Source of the DNA: Brasenia schreberi
Taxonomy: Eukaryota; Streptophyta; Magnoliopsida; Nymphaeales; Cabombaceae
Reading direction: 5' to 3'
Assembly: GCA_036023115.1 (NCBI GenBank)
Contig: JAYKKT010000089.1
Coordinates: 19,029,001-19,093,000 of the forward strand
DNA length: 64,000 nucleotides
Below, one piece after another: positions 11,657 through 21,667 of this stretch. Position 1 is the first letter of the stretch; every line of letters begins with the position of its first letter. Under the pieces are notes generated by a model that was given only the letters and a program-made list of their open reading frames with translations, searched no databases and had not been told where the DNA came from. The translations under genes and the position numbers were made by a program.

Positions 11657-11708
11657 CACGTTATTACAAGCGGGGGGAGACTATGCTCCGTTATTACAAC
11701 CCCGTATC
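11657..11708 (-). promoter_or_regulatory. Conserved GATACGGGGTTGTAATAA block (E3 3' LTR)
   Basis: The sense strand reads GATACGGGGTTGTAATAA, then GGAGCAT..GTCTCCCCCCGC, then TTGTAATAACGTGG. It can fold as CGGGG...CCCCG enclosing GGAG...CTCC, flanked by two TTGTAATAA copies. It recurs in every LTR that reaches this far, including the divergent E10. Its place between leader and U5 repeats suits a poly(A)/R-region signal; that role is inference. Confidence 0.55.
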
Positions 11709-13714
11709 AAATTGAATTTCAAGCAAGTGTACGACTAAAGACCGAGTTTAGACACTTACGAGTAGCTGGTCCGTAGAGGTCTTGCTTGAGCGTGGGCTTG
11801 GCCTTGGGCTGCAAGTGGGAGCTCCGCGAAGGTAGGTGATCAAGGGTGCTGGCCGGCTGCGAGTGGGGCACGGGATAGACGCCTCGAAGGGGGCCGGTGG
11901 CAGGTAGATGGCGCCTCCAAGTAGGGGGTTTAAAGTGGCTGAAGAAGTGGGTATTAGGATCACTAGGGGAGTTGGGTACTTAGGGAAACTGGTCCCAACA
12001 GGTGAGCTAGTGGGAAGGCCGAATAGGACACCTAGGGGGGTTGGCCGAATGGGAGATGATGGCTAGGTAGTGGCCAGCAACTTGGGTTATACTAGGTTCG
12101 GCTAGGTTTAGGTGGTGGCGGCAAAAGGGCTGAGATGAAGGTAGGATGGGTGGCTAAGAGTGGAGAGGTGGTAGAGAGGGGCTTTGAGGGAGTTTGGGGT
12201 ACTTACCGAATGGGGAGAGGTGGCGGATGAAGTGGGAAGGTGGCGGGCAGGTGGCTGTCGGCTGGTTCGGTTGGGTGGAGGTGGTGGCGTCCGGTTGAGG
12301 GATGATGGTGATGGAGGGAAGAGGGAAGGTGGCGGTGCAGGTGGTGGCTGGTGGAGCAGGTGGTGGAGCAGGTGGGGAATGGTCCCGGCTAGGTGAGAGA
12401 TGGGAGAATGAGAGGGCCCGGCTGGGTGAGAGGGTGGTTCCCACTTGGAAAACCCGCCCACAAGGAGGGGGGTTTAAATAAGGGATGGGTAGGTCGGTTA
12501 GGGCTGGGCTGTGGGTAGTGGTTAGGTGGTTTAGGTAGGGTGGTATGTAGATAAGGTGGGCTGGAGAAGGTTGGGCCAGATATTTTAAAACTAGGGGTTT
12601 GGGTAAATCGTGGGCTAAGGGTGGTTTAGGGGTTTAGGGCTAGGTTAGGTGGTTGGGTTTTAGGGTGAGGTTTAGTGAGCTAGGTTAGGTGATTAGGCTA
12701 GGTTTAGGCTAGGATTAGGGAAATTAATCTAGGTTTAGGGAAGGATTAGGGAAGTGGGTTAGGTGATTAGGTTGGGATTAGGACGGGATTAGGGAAGTGG
12801 GTTAGGTGATTAGGTTCAGATTAGGGGTGGATTAGGGGTTTAGGCTAGGTTTAGGCATTTTGGGCTAGGTTTAGGTGAAGGAGCTCCCTTAGCATGGCCC
12901 ATAGACCTTGATCACCCCATGTTGGTGCAGCCCTAGGTTAGGTTTTAGCTAATTACAAGCTTAAACCCACTCAATTAGGCTAACCCACATGATTAAACCC
13001 AAACTTGACACACAAGTCAAGCTTAATACAACACTCTTGATATTTTTCACCCCCACTCTCTCTCATGCCCAATATCCCACGTGAATTTCAAGTGGGCCCC
13101 ACCTCCCTTTATGAGAAGGTGATGTGGGCCATGGATATGGATATTGGATTGGATCTCTGGATCCAAATCCAAATCCAAGTCCACATATGGGTTTGGATTG
13201 GAATCTGGATATATATGGTCCAGATCCAATCCAAACTGAACTCTGACTCCTTCGAGCTGGGTTCGAAACGGACGATTCGTGCGGGGCCTGATAGCATCAG
13301 TACTCCGTCTGCGTTGGGTCTTCGCCAACATAGTCGTCCGCCTCTGTTTCTGCCTTCCGGAGATGACTTCAAATGCTATTTTGATAAGAACAGGGTCTTG
13401 GACGTTTGAGATCCTGGGGGTGTGAATTAGATACAAGAGTTGCTGCGCCGGGCTTGACGTGTGCTCCGGTTCCGGGCTCTTCTTAGCTCTCCTGGTCCTG
13501 TCTTGATCGGGCCAAGCCACTTCGGGGTTTCAAAACGTGTTTTAAAAAGGGTTTTCAAAAGCCATATTATATGTTTTAAAAAGATAAAGTTTAAAACATA
13601 TGTACAGGGTTGTTTGGAAGGCTCCTGGGTTTCCAAACTCAAAATGGCCCTTTGGGGCTGCTTATATAAAACCAGATTCGTTTAAGAAATTTGTGGGATT
13701 TCGGGGTGTTTACA

Positions 13715-14885
13715 GATGCCCCTCTTTGGCCTTGTCCAAATAGATTTGGATAAGGGCAAAGATGACAAACACCCCTTTTAATGTCTCCCTAGATCTAGCC
13801 ACGAAGAATATGGGATCGTCCCATTTTAGCAAAAATCTCAATTTTACAAACTCTGGTAGGAGGAGATATCACGCCAAAGGGTTTACTTATGGAATCTGGT
13901 CCTAAATGGGATCATGTTCATGCAAGTACCATGTGTGGAATGCAAATGACATGGGGGTGGTGCCAAAAGTGGCGACCTCCCAGAGACCAGATGTGGTCGA
14001 ACTCTAGAGACTTACAAGGTCTATTGCTCTAAGTGAGCAAATCCTATGCTGTTCGATGTTTGGTTTTCAAAACTTATTTACAAAAGCTATTTACAAAAGG
14101 GACAACTGTCTTGAGCCTCGATCCTAAGGATCTCGAGCTCTTCGTGTTTGCCCTTGTTTGAGTCTTAACACTCGTTTATCTAGCGGAGGTTTTATAAGAA
14201 AACAAGCTTCATTTCAAATCTCTACGCCTTACTCGAAACGTCGAATTCTCAAACAAGATGAAATTCAAGTAAGTAAATCCTATTTTTACTTTAGGATTCC
14301 TCGAAATGAACCATGCTTTAGCTTGGGATAAGCCAGGGATGGGAAAGAGATACCACGGTCCCTTCTGAAGCGTCCCGTGGTTTAAGGCATAGAAGGCGGA
14401 AAACTGCTCTTTTTGAGCTTTTTGACCTCTTTTTCCTTTTTTTCATAGAGGGTCTCCCTTTGGGAGTATTTTTTCTTTAATCCCTCTTTTTCATAAGAGA
14501 ATCGATTTTTCTTTTTGAAGTCTGGTTTCTTTCTTTTGGAAAGAGATTTTAAATGGGAAATTCCCTTTTGATTTGGGCCTTTGTTTTCCTTTTGGAAGGA
14601 GAAGAGAAGAGGGGAGGACTTATCCCAAGCCTACACTCGATCCATTCCAGATCAGCCTATTTAGAAATAGCACGTACTACTTGCAAGTATCTTACTATGT
14701 TGAACTAGGCCCTTCTTTGTAAGATGAAGGATTTTGAAATGCAACCACGATTTTGAAAACTCCACTCTTTCACAAGTGCGAATTCTCTTACTTAGGGTCA
14801 CACGAGTTGCTTTTGCACCTTATTCACACGTCTTAGGGCAGCTATCCCTTTAAAATTTTCGAAAAACTGGAATTTAATCCAGATC
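13715..14885 (-). other. E3 post-integrase spacer with polypurine tract and stem-loop
   Basis: The polypurine tract (sense GGCCAAAGAGGGGCATC) is at 13715-13731 next to the 3' LTR. The adjacent stem-loop at 13731-13754 reads CTTGTCCAAA / TTTGGATAAG with one G-U pair. The rest has no conserved reading frame and is shared with the other copies; it is the likely 3' untranslated region. Confidence 0.8.
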
Positions 14886-16589
14886 CTACACATGATACTT
14901 CTTTAAGTATTGAATATTGATAGGATCTGCTAAATTCCTACCTTCTACATCGATCAACCAATACGAATTGTTCGTAGTGGTTGCTCGTACAACATAGGGT
15001 CCATCCCAGTTGGGGCGCCACTTGCCTAGGGGGTGTGGGCCACGATGGTGGATGGTTTTCAAGACCAGATCTCCCACTTCAAAGTGGCGAGGTCTCATGT
15101 GTTTGCTATAATGTCGGGCTATTCTTTGCCGGTATGCCCGAGCATGATCCATAGCAAGGAGTCGCCTCTCATCTAGCAAATCTAGTTCGACCATCCTAGC
15201 ATGCTGAAGCGTCTCTAGGGGGAGGTCGAGTGCAATGGATGTATGGAATGAATGCAGTTGGGTATGAATGGGAAGAATGGCGTTTGTGCCATAGACCAAT
15301 TCGAATGGTGTGGCATTCGTGGGAGTCCGGATGGAAGTCCTATAAGCCCATAAGGCTTCATCCAGCTTCTCATGCCACCTCCTACCCTTCTCTAAGGTTT
15401 TCTCAATGATACCAATGAGAGTCTTGTTTGTGGCTTCGGCTTGGCCGTTGCCTTGAGGGTAGTAGGGCGAGGAGAAGTGGTGAGTTATGCCATACGAGTT
15501 GCACAACTTGACCATCCGCTCATTCTTGAATGGGGTACCATTATCAGACACAAGGTCTCGTGGAACCCCAAATCGAGCCAGGATATTCCTCCAGATGAAA
15601 GCCACTACATGTTGCCCCATTACATTCGTTAGGGAAATGGCTTCCACCCACTTGGAGAAATACTCCGTGGCTGCTAAAATAAAACGATGCCCATTCGAGG
15701 CTTTTGGAAATATTGGGCCTACTATGTCAAACGCCCACATGGTAAATGGCCAGGGGCTGACCACGGAATGCAATGCCGATGAAGGGGTATGAATGGCGTG
15801 CCCATGCACTTGACATGGATGACACTTCCTAACATGATCGTGACAATCCCTTTTCAGGGTGGACCAAAAATAACCCCCTCTAAGTATTTTCATCGCCATC
15901 ATGTTGGCATTAACATGACCTCCACATTCTCCGTCGTGGAACTCGTGCATCACTATCCTAGCCTCCTCTAGGTCGATACACCTAAGCAGAATGCCGGTAA
16001 AACTCTTTTTGTATAAGACCCCACCCAGAATGGTGTATCGGGTCGAAATCTTACGAATGAATGCCTTATCTTTAGATGTGGCATCCTCGGTGAATCCCCC
16101 ATTTTCTAAAAATTGTTTTATGTCATAGAACCAGGGTTTTTCAACAGACTCTGGGTTATTTTGGCAAATATCCAAGTCGTGTGTGGATGGATGGGGCGTA
16201 TGCCATATTTCCAAAGATCTGGTCCCTGAAATGGGATCGACCTTCAGGGCTGAACCCAAGGAGGAGAGGGCATCGGCAATGCCATTGTCCTCTCTTCCTA
16301 CGTGTGTGAGCTTACACGATTGGAAGGATTGGACCAATCGAGTGGCCAACTCGTGATATGGAAGTAGTTTCTCATTACGTACTTGCCAAATTTTTAAAAC
16401 TTGGTTTATGACAAGTTGTGAATCTCCAAAGACCTCGATGCATGATGCCCTTAGAGTTTTCGAAATCCTTAAGCCTTGTATGAGTGCTTCATACTCAGCT
16501 ACGTTGTTGGAACATTCGAAGTCTAAGCGGACTGCTATGGGAATCTCGCCCTTTTCAGGGGAGATTAGGATGATCCCGGCACCAGCCCC
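14886..16589 (-). CDS. E3 Pol C-terminal part: second RNase H (aRNH type) and integrase
   Basis: The frame is open for about 567 codons after a TGA at 16590-16592. No ATG start is visible, so it is the tail of Pol. The N-terminal 100 or so residues are the extra RNase H typical of Tat elements, with NNVAEYEAL, FGDSQLV and DNGIADALSSLG (final acidic residue). Then comes integrase with the zinc finger H-x6-H-x30-C-x2-C (HDGECGGH...CHPC). The catalytic triad is D (AFDIVGP), 60 residues, D (VSDNGTPF), 35 residues, E (NGQAEA), an exact DD35E. The tail has GPYVVR and ends INIQYLKKYHV with no chromodomain. This domain region looks intact. Confidence 0.9.
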   Translation of the reverse strand, partial: GAGAGIILISPEKGEIPIAVRLDFECSNNVAEYEALIQGLRISKTLRASCIEVFGDSQLVINQVLKIWQVRNEKLLPYHELATRLVQSFQSCKLTHVGREDNGIADALSSLGSALKVDPISGTRSLEIWHTPHPSTHDLDICQNNPESVEKPWFYDIKQFLENGGFTEDATSKDKAFIRKISTRYTILGGVLYKKSFTGILLRCIDLEEARIVMHEFHDGECGGHVNANMMAMKILRGGYFWSTLKRDCHDHVRKCHPCQVHGHAIHTPSSALHSVVSPWPFTMWAFDIVGPIFPKASNGHRFILAATEYFSKWVEAISLTNVMGQHVVAFIWRNILARFGVPRDLVSDNGTPFKNERMVKLCNSYGITHHFSSPYYPQGNGQAEATNKTLIGIIEKTLEKGRRWHEKLDEALWAYRTSIRTPTNATPFELVYGTNAILPIHTQLHSFHTSIALDLPLETLQHARMVELDLLDERRLLAMDHARAYRQRIARHYSKHMRPRHFEVGDLVLKTIHHRGPHPLGKWRPNWDGPYVVRATTTNNSYWLIDVEGRNLADPINIQYLKKYHV

Positions 16590-17852
16590 TCATTGGTTTC
16601 GTGCCCCGTCGAAATGCATCTTCCATACTTGGTTTTCGAAAGAATTTGCCAAAATGTGGTTTTGAAAATGGTTTTGCAATATGCCTTCATCAGGCATTTC
16701 GACAAGAGTGGGATATGCATCCTCTAAGGGGAATTCAGCCATGTAATCTGCTAGGGCTTGCCCCTTAATGGAGATCTGGTGATGGTATTTCAGATCATAC
16801 TCCATTAGAAGGAGTTGCCATTTGCCCAATCTACCTGTGAGAATGGGTTTTTCGAATAAGTGCTTGATTGGATCAAGCTTGGACACTATCCAGATCTCAT
16901 GATCTAGGAAATAGTGTCTGAACTTCTGGCAGGCCCAAACTAGGGCCAAGCACGTCTTCTCCATGGCTTGATAATTTCGTTCATAAGCCAAGAGAGTTTT
17001 CGAAATATAGTAGATGGCATACTCCTTATGGGTGTCATCCTCGTATTGAGCCAACAGGGCTCCTAAAGCGTTTACATGCACGGAGATGTATAATAAAAGC
17101 GGTTTTCCTTGTTTTGGAGGATTCAAAACGGGGGGATTAACCAAGTATGCCTTCAGTCTCTCGAAGGACTTTTGGCATTCGTCATCCCATAAGAATTTCG
17201 TACCCTTCCTCAACAGTTTGTTGAAGGGTTCGCATCTAGTTGCCAGATTCGATATGAATCGGCGCACAGATTGTAATCGACCCTGAAGGCTACGGACTTG
17301 GGTGAGATTGGAGGGTGGAGTCATGTCTATGATGGCTCGACACTTAGAGGGGTCGACTTCTATTCCCCTTTGGCTCACCATAAAGCCTAGAAGCTTCCCT
17401 GATTCTACCCCGAACACACATTTTTGAGGGTTTAGCTTTACTTTGTAAAGCCTAAGCCTTTCAAAAATCTTTTGTAAACATTCGATATGGGTGCATCGGG
17501 TTTTGGATTTTGCCAAGAGATCATCTACATACACTTCTACAAGCTCGTGAATTTGATCATGGAAGATCGTGTTCATGGCTCGTTGGTATGTTGCGCCGGC
17601 ATTTTTTAAACCAAAGGGCATGACTGTATAGCAGTACGTGCCCCATGGGGTTGTGAAGGCGGTCTTACCCTGATCTCGTGGGCTTAGTTTGATTTGATTA
17701 TAGCCTGAATAGCCATCCATGAATGAAAACATTTCATGATTTGCAGTACTATCGACTATCAAATCTATGTTTGGTAAAGGATAATTATCCTTTGGAGTGG
17801 CTTTATTCAGGTTTCTAAAATCGATGCATATTCGAATTTTCCCATTGGGTTT
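16590..17852 (-). CDS. E3 Pol middle part: reverse transcriptase and first RNase H
   Basis: This is an open frame of about 420 codons between two TGA codons (17853-17855 and 16590-16592). It holds the RT fingers and palm: CIDFRNLNKATPKDNYPLP, SFMDGYSGYNQI, PFGLKNAGATYQRAM, catalytic YVDD at 17520-17531, and CVFGVESGKLLGFMVSQRGIE. The Ty3-type RNase H follows (LYISVHVNALGALLAQ, ISKTLLAYERNYQAMEK) with the tether FRHYFLDHEIWIVSKLDPIKHLF. It ends MHFDGARNQ then TGA, where TGG (Trp) is expected at the start of the second RNase H. It copies RNA to cDNA and degrades the template. All RT active-site residues are present. Confidence 0.9.
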   Translation of the reverse strand, partial: KPNGKIRICIDFRNLNKATPKDNYPLPNIDLIVDSTANHEMFSFMDGYSGYNQIKLSPRDQGKTAFTTPWGTYCYTVMPFGLKNAGATYQRAMNTIFHDQIHELVEVYVDDLLAKSKTRCTHIECLQKIFERLRLYKVKLNPQKCVFGVESGKLLGFMVSQRGIEVDPSKCRAIIDMTPPSNLTQVRSLQGRLQSVRRFISNLATRCEPFNKLLRKGTKFLWDDECQKSFERLKAYLVNPPVLNPPKQGKPLLLYISVHVNALGALLAQYEDDTHKEYAIYYISKTLLAYERNYQAMEKTCLALVWACQKFRHYFLDHEIWIVSKLDPIKHLFEKPILTGRLGKWQLLLMEYDLKYHHQISIKGQALADYMAEFPLEDAYPTLVEMPDEGILQNHFQNHILANSFENQVWKMHFDGARNQ

Positions 17853-18660
17853 TCAAACCACAACGATATTTGACAACCAATCAGAATACGCAATGGGTTT
17901 TATAAATCCGGCTTTTAGCAGATCTTCTAAACCCTCTTTGACTTGCGTGTGTACATTCGGGTGTATTTTCCTAAGATTCTGCTTTATTGGTTTTACACCT
18001 AAATCTAAGGGAAGACGATGCTCGACTATGCTGGGATCTATGCACGGCATGTCTTCATACGTCCATGCAAACACATCTAAATAGGTTCGTAGAAATGCAA
18101 TGAATGCTAACTTTTCAGTTTCATGCAAGCATGCGCCTATTTTGATGGTTTTGGGATTGGAATCATCCCCTAGGTTCACCTCTACGAAATCTCCTCCTAC
18201 TGATTGGGAAGGTCTTTCAAAATCGAGAATTCTATGAAATTCTGGGAGCTCAGAAGTGGGATCTTCCTCAAGGGGATCCACTTCTGGGCTTTGATCATTC
18301 TCGTGGGCTGTAGACCCGAGGGAACTTGATGCGTGGTTTTCAAAATAACCTGGTTTTGTACTTGGATTTTCAAGTGATTTCGAAATTTTTGGTCTGGCTA
18401 TGCAGACGACGTTTCTTTCGAAATCCTTTTCTTTCGCCAAAGTCCTACCAGGAGCAGCTATGTACAAAATCTTTTTGGTATTTTCCAAATTTTCGATTTT
18501 TTTGGGTTTTTGTAAAACAAGAACTTTGGGAACTATACAAAGCACTCTTTTTCGAGTTTTTGCTTTTCCATTGTTTTTGGTTTTTCTTGTTTTTTCGATT
18601 TTTTTGATTTTAAGTTTTCAAATGTTTTTGGTATTTTTAGAAAAAGGGATCTTCCGTCAT
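17853..18660 (-). pseudogene. E3 Pol N-terminal linker and start of RT, broken
   Basis: The pol ATG is at 18658-18660 (MTEDPF) directly after the pyrimidine tract and AG, but the frame is lost within a few codons. From 18545 the sister frame is open to a TGA at 17853-17855 (CGA, Arg, in other copies), in the same frame as the RT segment downstream. It carries the Lys/Asn/Glu-rich linker, DPLEEDPTSELPEFH, VDVFAWTYEDMP-like sequence, and the RT N-terminal VEHRLPLDLGVKPIKQNLRKIHPNV. The linker subtype (KPKKIENLENTKKILYIAAPGRTL) matches E7. Confidence 0.85.
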
Positions 18661-18662
18661 AC

Positions 18663-18680
18663 CTACAAAGGGAAAACACT
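18663..18680 (-). promoter_or_regulatory. Pyrimidine tract and AG before pol, E3 copy
   Basis: The sense strand reads GTGTTTTCCCTTTGTAG immediately before GTATGACG (pol start) and just after the gag-pro stop. It is identical to the E7 tract and is a candidate 3' splice site or, alternatively, only conserved by descent. Confidence 0.4.
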
Positions 18681-18685
18681 ACGGG

Positions 18686-20260
18686 TTAGACTCGGAATAG
18701 GAGGTCTAAATCGTAGGTCTCTTCTAAGGCAGGCTCCGGGGCACCCTTGACCCAGGTGGTCACAGGGGGTGGCTCCGGCGGTATTCGGGGAGTATAGCCG
18801 ATCCCATATCGGCTTGGGTTGGCCCTAGGAAGGATGGGCTCTAGGAGACCCTGGTTTTGTGCCCCTAGACTTTTGTAGGGCGTGTAGCCCATGTTCAATA
18901 ACATGTTCCACGACCTTTTGTTTTTTGAAAAGATGGGATATAAGTCGTGGTCCTGGAACATGCTATCGTCCATATTAGGCTCGTATGGCCTTTTGTCCAG
19001 GGGTTTTGGAAATAGGGAACGTTTGGGTTTTCCTAGGAGGATTAGAGTCGGGAGGGGGCCTGCTTTTGGTGGCCCCTTCACACATACAACCTTCCTAGGG
19101 TTGTTCAACACGAGCCGAGGTGGCTCAACCATAATTTGCCCCAGGTTAGCCTCATGGGCCTGGGAGCTCGATAAACAAGGGGAATTTATGATCCCCTGAA
19201 GCTGTGGGTGACTCTCACCTAGGATCACTACGACCTGGTCCCTAAAAGGGATCTTGACACACCTGTGGAAGGTGGATGGCACAGCGCACAAACTGTGTAT
19301 CCAGGGTCTTCCCAGCAACAGGTTATAATGGGGGTGGATGTCCAAGACATGGAACACCCCCGTGTGTTCGATCCCTCCCGTTTCCATTGGGAGTTCGATG
19401 GATCCTAAAGGCCTAGACGCATTCCCATCGTATCCAGTGATAACGATGGGGCTTGGGTTCACTGAAGTCAAGGTGACTCCGATTTTGTACGCCACGTGAA
19501 GTGGAAGGATGTTGAGCCCTCCCCCACCATCGACTAGGCACCTGTCCAAAGAGTGGTTGTTTAGAACCACCTCGATGTGCAGGGCCTGGTTATGGGTTTC
19601 GTAGGGTCTATCTACATCATCTTCCGAAAAGGTGATGGGCGATTTTGCTCCTAATAAAGCCACTTGGGCAGACAAGGATTCCGGACTTATGTTCGAATCA
19701 ACCTTGGCCCTTTCTAGAATTTTCTCTAAGACAAGTCTATGCCTAGGCGAGGTTTTGATAAGCTCTAGAATAGACATGTGAATAGGAATCTTTGAAAGGT
19801 GGTTTTCGAAATCATAAGGATTTAGGATGATTTTGTCCTTATCTGCTTTTGGCAGACCACTAGGGATACATGCTTTTGAGGGGCCAGGCACACTGACCAC
19901 CTTTTGAGCACCTTGAAGGTGCGGGGGTTGGTAGATCCTCCCGGATCTAGTGACTTCCCCCACGACCAGCCTAGGGTTCGCACTAAACTTGGCTCTAAGG
20001 ATGAGCTGAGGAGAACCTTGAGTTTTCAAAACTGGTTTTGTCGAGGTTTCCACTTTTGGTGGTCCCCGAATGACGACTTGGGCGGGCCTCTTGTATAGTA
20101 CAAGGATGGGCACACCAGCAGGTCGACCAGGTTCTGGTTTTTGCGCTAGTTCCTTGGAAATGGTGAGGGTACATACCTCCTTTCCTTTCCCACTGCCACT
20201 GGCGTGTTTGGGAAAGGGTTCCTTGAAGATAGCTTGAGGTGGCTCAGGTTCCGCAGTGAC
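18686..20260 (-). CDS. E3 Gag-Pro C-terminal part: linker and aspartic protease
   Basis: This open frame follows the TAG at 20261-20263. It has a basic, proline-rich linker (KKPAQVV-like, SGRIYQPPHL), then LSKIPIHMSILELIKTSPRHRLVLEKIL, then the retropepsin-like domain. The catalytic motif is CLVDGGGGLNILPLHVA, flanked by IVITGYDGNASRPLGSIELPM and YNLLLGRPWIHSL. DGG in place of DTG/DSG is common in Tat elements; the following Ser is Gly here. The frame ends DLDLLFRV-stop at 18686. It would release mature Gag, RT and integrase. Confidence 0.9.
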   Translation of the reverse strand, partial: VTAEPEPPQAIFKEPFPKHASGSGKGKEVCTLTISKELAQKPEPGRPAGVPILVLYKRPAQVVIRGPPKVETSTKPVLKTQGSPQLILRAKFSANPRLVVGEVTRSGRIYQPPHLQGAQKVVSVPGPSKACIPSGLPKADKDKIILNPYDFENHLSKIPIHMSILELIKTSPRHRLVLEKILERAKVDSNISPESLSAQVALLGAKSPITFSEDDVDRPYETHNQALHIEVVLNNHSLDRCLVDGGGGLNILPLHVAYKIGVTLTSVNPSPIVITGYDGNASRPLGSIELPMETGGIEHTGVFHVLDIHPHYNLLLGRPWIHSLCAVPSTFHRCVKIPFRDQVVVILGESHPQLQGIINSPCLSSSQAHEANLGQIMVEPPRLVLNNPRKVVCVKGPPKAGPLPTLILLGKPKRSLFPKPLDKRPYEPNMDDSMFQDHDLYPIFSKNKRSWNMLLNMGYTPYKSLGAQNQGLLEPILPRANPSRYGIGYTPRIPPEPPPVTTWVKGAPEPALEETYDLDLLFRV

Positions 20261-21524
20261 CTAGAGCCGGCCCTCCGCTATCAAGTTCTCAATTTTATTT
20301 AGAAGAGAGAAGCAGCGTTTGGTATCATGGCCTTTGAGCCGATGATACTTGCAAAATCGGTTTAAATACCCCCCTTTGGACGTGACTCCTTCGGGGATTT
20401 CAGGGAGTTCGATCATGCCCTGAGCAAGTAAGAGGTCTAGGACCTCCGACACAGGTTGCCCCAGCGGAGTGTACTCCCGTTTTTCAATCGGTTTTGAAAA
20501 ATTGCGTTCTCTCTTATTTTCTATTTTTTCAAAATTTTTAGAAGTGCCCGCCATGCCTGGATCCACCCGGACATTGGCGATTTTATGGGGCTTTGCCCCT
20601 TTGTCCGTCGTGTGTTTTTGGAACGGCACTTCCTTTCCATAAGTGGTCGTATGTCCCTTTTCGCAAGTTGGTTACGAAAAGGGAGGCCTTTTTTATCAAC
20701 TTATGGAAAGTTGAAATCTCATGGAGCGAGAGAAGGGTTTTTAACTCGCTTTTGAAATTATCCAGGATGAGCATTACTGCGCATCCTTCGGATATGGGCT
20801 CTCGCACTTGGCCCAAAAGAGACCTCCATCTTATAATAAAGGCATGCACGTCTTCGTTCATGCCTTGCTTTGTATCCCTTAAGGTATTCAGGGTTGGCGT
20901 GACTTCCACGTTGTGTGCAAATCTTTGCATGAAGCAGTTCGCTAACTCTTCAAAAGTAGCGAACTGGCTTAAGTCGTAGGAAGCCAGCCATTTGGCAGCT
21001 GTGCCTTTAAGGGATAGAGGGAACCAATACACCCATTTCATCGAGTCCTTTTTCTTCTTATGGGCTCGACGTGAGAAAAGCTGCAAGTGAGACCTAGGGT
21101 CTCCCATGCCATCATACCGATGGAAGTTCGGTATTTCATCGTCACTGTCTGTTTCGTAATCCATAGGAAGGAAATCAGACAGGGCGTAACTTCTTTTCTC
21201 TTTATTCTGCCCTTTCAGCAGCTATTGTAGGGCTTTACGGTCCTTTTGTGTGAAGGACTCGTGGTATTGGTTGCCTTCCATTACGGAGGCCTCTTTTTGC
21301 TTGCGAGGTTTTTCAGATTTCTTTTTAGGCCTTTGTTCACCGTTTGATGAACATGAATCGCCTACTTCAGCCTCTTGGCTGAGAGCATCGATTTTGGCCT
21401 CAAATTCCCATCTCAAGTCCTCGATTTCCTCTAGTTTTATTTTGTTTTTGAAAATCCTCCTAGAGTGAGAACTTGATGCGCATGAGCCTTGGCTCGACAC
21501 TTCACTTGGATTGGATTTTGACAT
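20261..21524 (-). pseudogene. E3 Gag with two TAG stops and a frameshift
   Basis: The ATG is at 21522-21524 (MSKSNPSEVSSQG). A Ser-rich start and a predicted charged helix (IEDLRWEFEAKIDALSQEAE) precede TAG at 21222-21224 (CAG, Gln, in E7). The capsid-like Retrotrans_gag domain follows: MDYETDSDDEIPNFHRYDGM, WFPLSLKGTAAKWLASYDLSQF, FMQRFAHNVEVTPTL. A deletion of some 38 bp near 20610-20625 removes the RLEKPITYGLPT region and shifts the frame. The zinc knuckle (CKYHRLKGHDTKRC) lies in the next frame, which ends in TAG 20261-20263. Gag would coat the genomic RNA and form the particle. Confidence 0.9.
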
Positions 21525-21644
21525 GCTTTTCAAGCTTTTTCAAAATTTCCTAAGTACAAGCAAAGAAAACAAGTTAAAACGACACCTTTTTACAAAATTT
21601 TTGCAAGACTTCTACAAGTAAACTCAATTTCTGAAAAGGCTCAC

Positions 21645-21662
21645 GTCCCACCGGGCGTGCCA
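21645..21662 (-). other. E3 primer binding site
   Basis: The sense strand reads TGGCACGCCCGGTGGGAC, five bases (GAGAT) inside the 5' LTR end. TGG pairs with the CCA tail of a tRNA. The same 18-mer is at 43051 and 27374, with single changes at 58889 and 39227. I do not assign the tRNA. Confidence 0.85.
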
Positions 21663-21667
21663 ATCTC

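Larger units (their letters stand above)
10419..13714 (-). repeat. E3 3' LTR
   Basis: In sense orientation it runs from 13714 (TGTAAACACCCCGAAATCCC) to 10419 (...GCGCGTCTACA). U3 carries the two stem-loops near 13612-13670, a GGATTT-rich stretch near 13140-13240 and a TTTAGG-rich stretch (12510-12880). A TATTTAAA box lies at about 12470-12480, then the C-rich leader, the conserved block (11657-11708) and five U5 repeats of 110-112 bp (about 11000-11540). It matches the copy at 21668-24963 nearly base for base. The long proline/serine ORFs (for example 12108-12461) are C-rich leader translations and not genes. Confidence 0.95.

Noticed and set aside
12108..12461. Proline/serine-rich ORFs in LTRs (also 4140-4541, 23357-23710, 26347-26727, 36429-36794, 50906-51292)
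   Set aside because: They lie in C-rich leader sequence next to TATA boxes, are open in several frames at once, and differ between LTR copies by frame-breaking changes. No domain is recognisable.
12600..12880. True telomeric repeat or chromosome end
   Set aside because: Units are irregular (TTAGG, TTTAGG, TTAGGC mixtures), inside an LTR with both termini defined, and the same tract occurs in other LTRs in both orientations.
13047..13520. Basic, Ile/Asp/Pro-repeat ORFs (also 24296-24769, 49862-50350, 56074-56694)
   Set aside because: They translate the GGATCTGGAT/GGATTT low-complexity stretch of U3. They recur because the LTR does, and lose frame in other copies.
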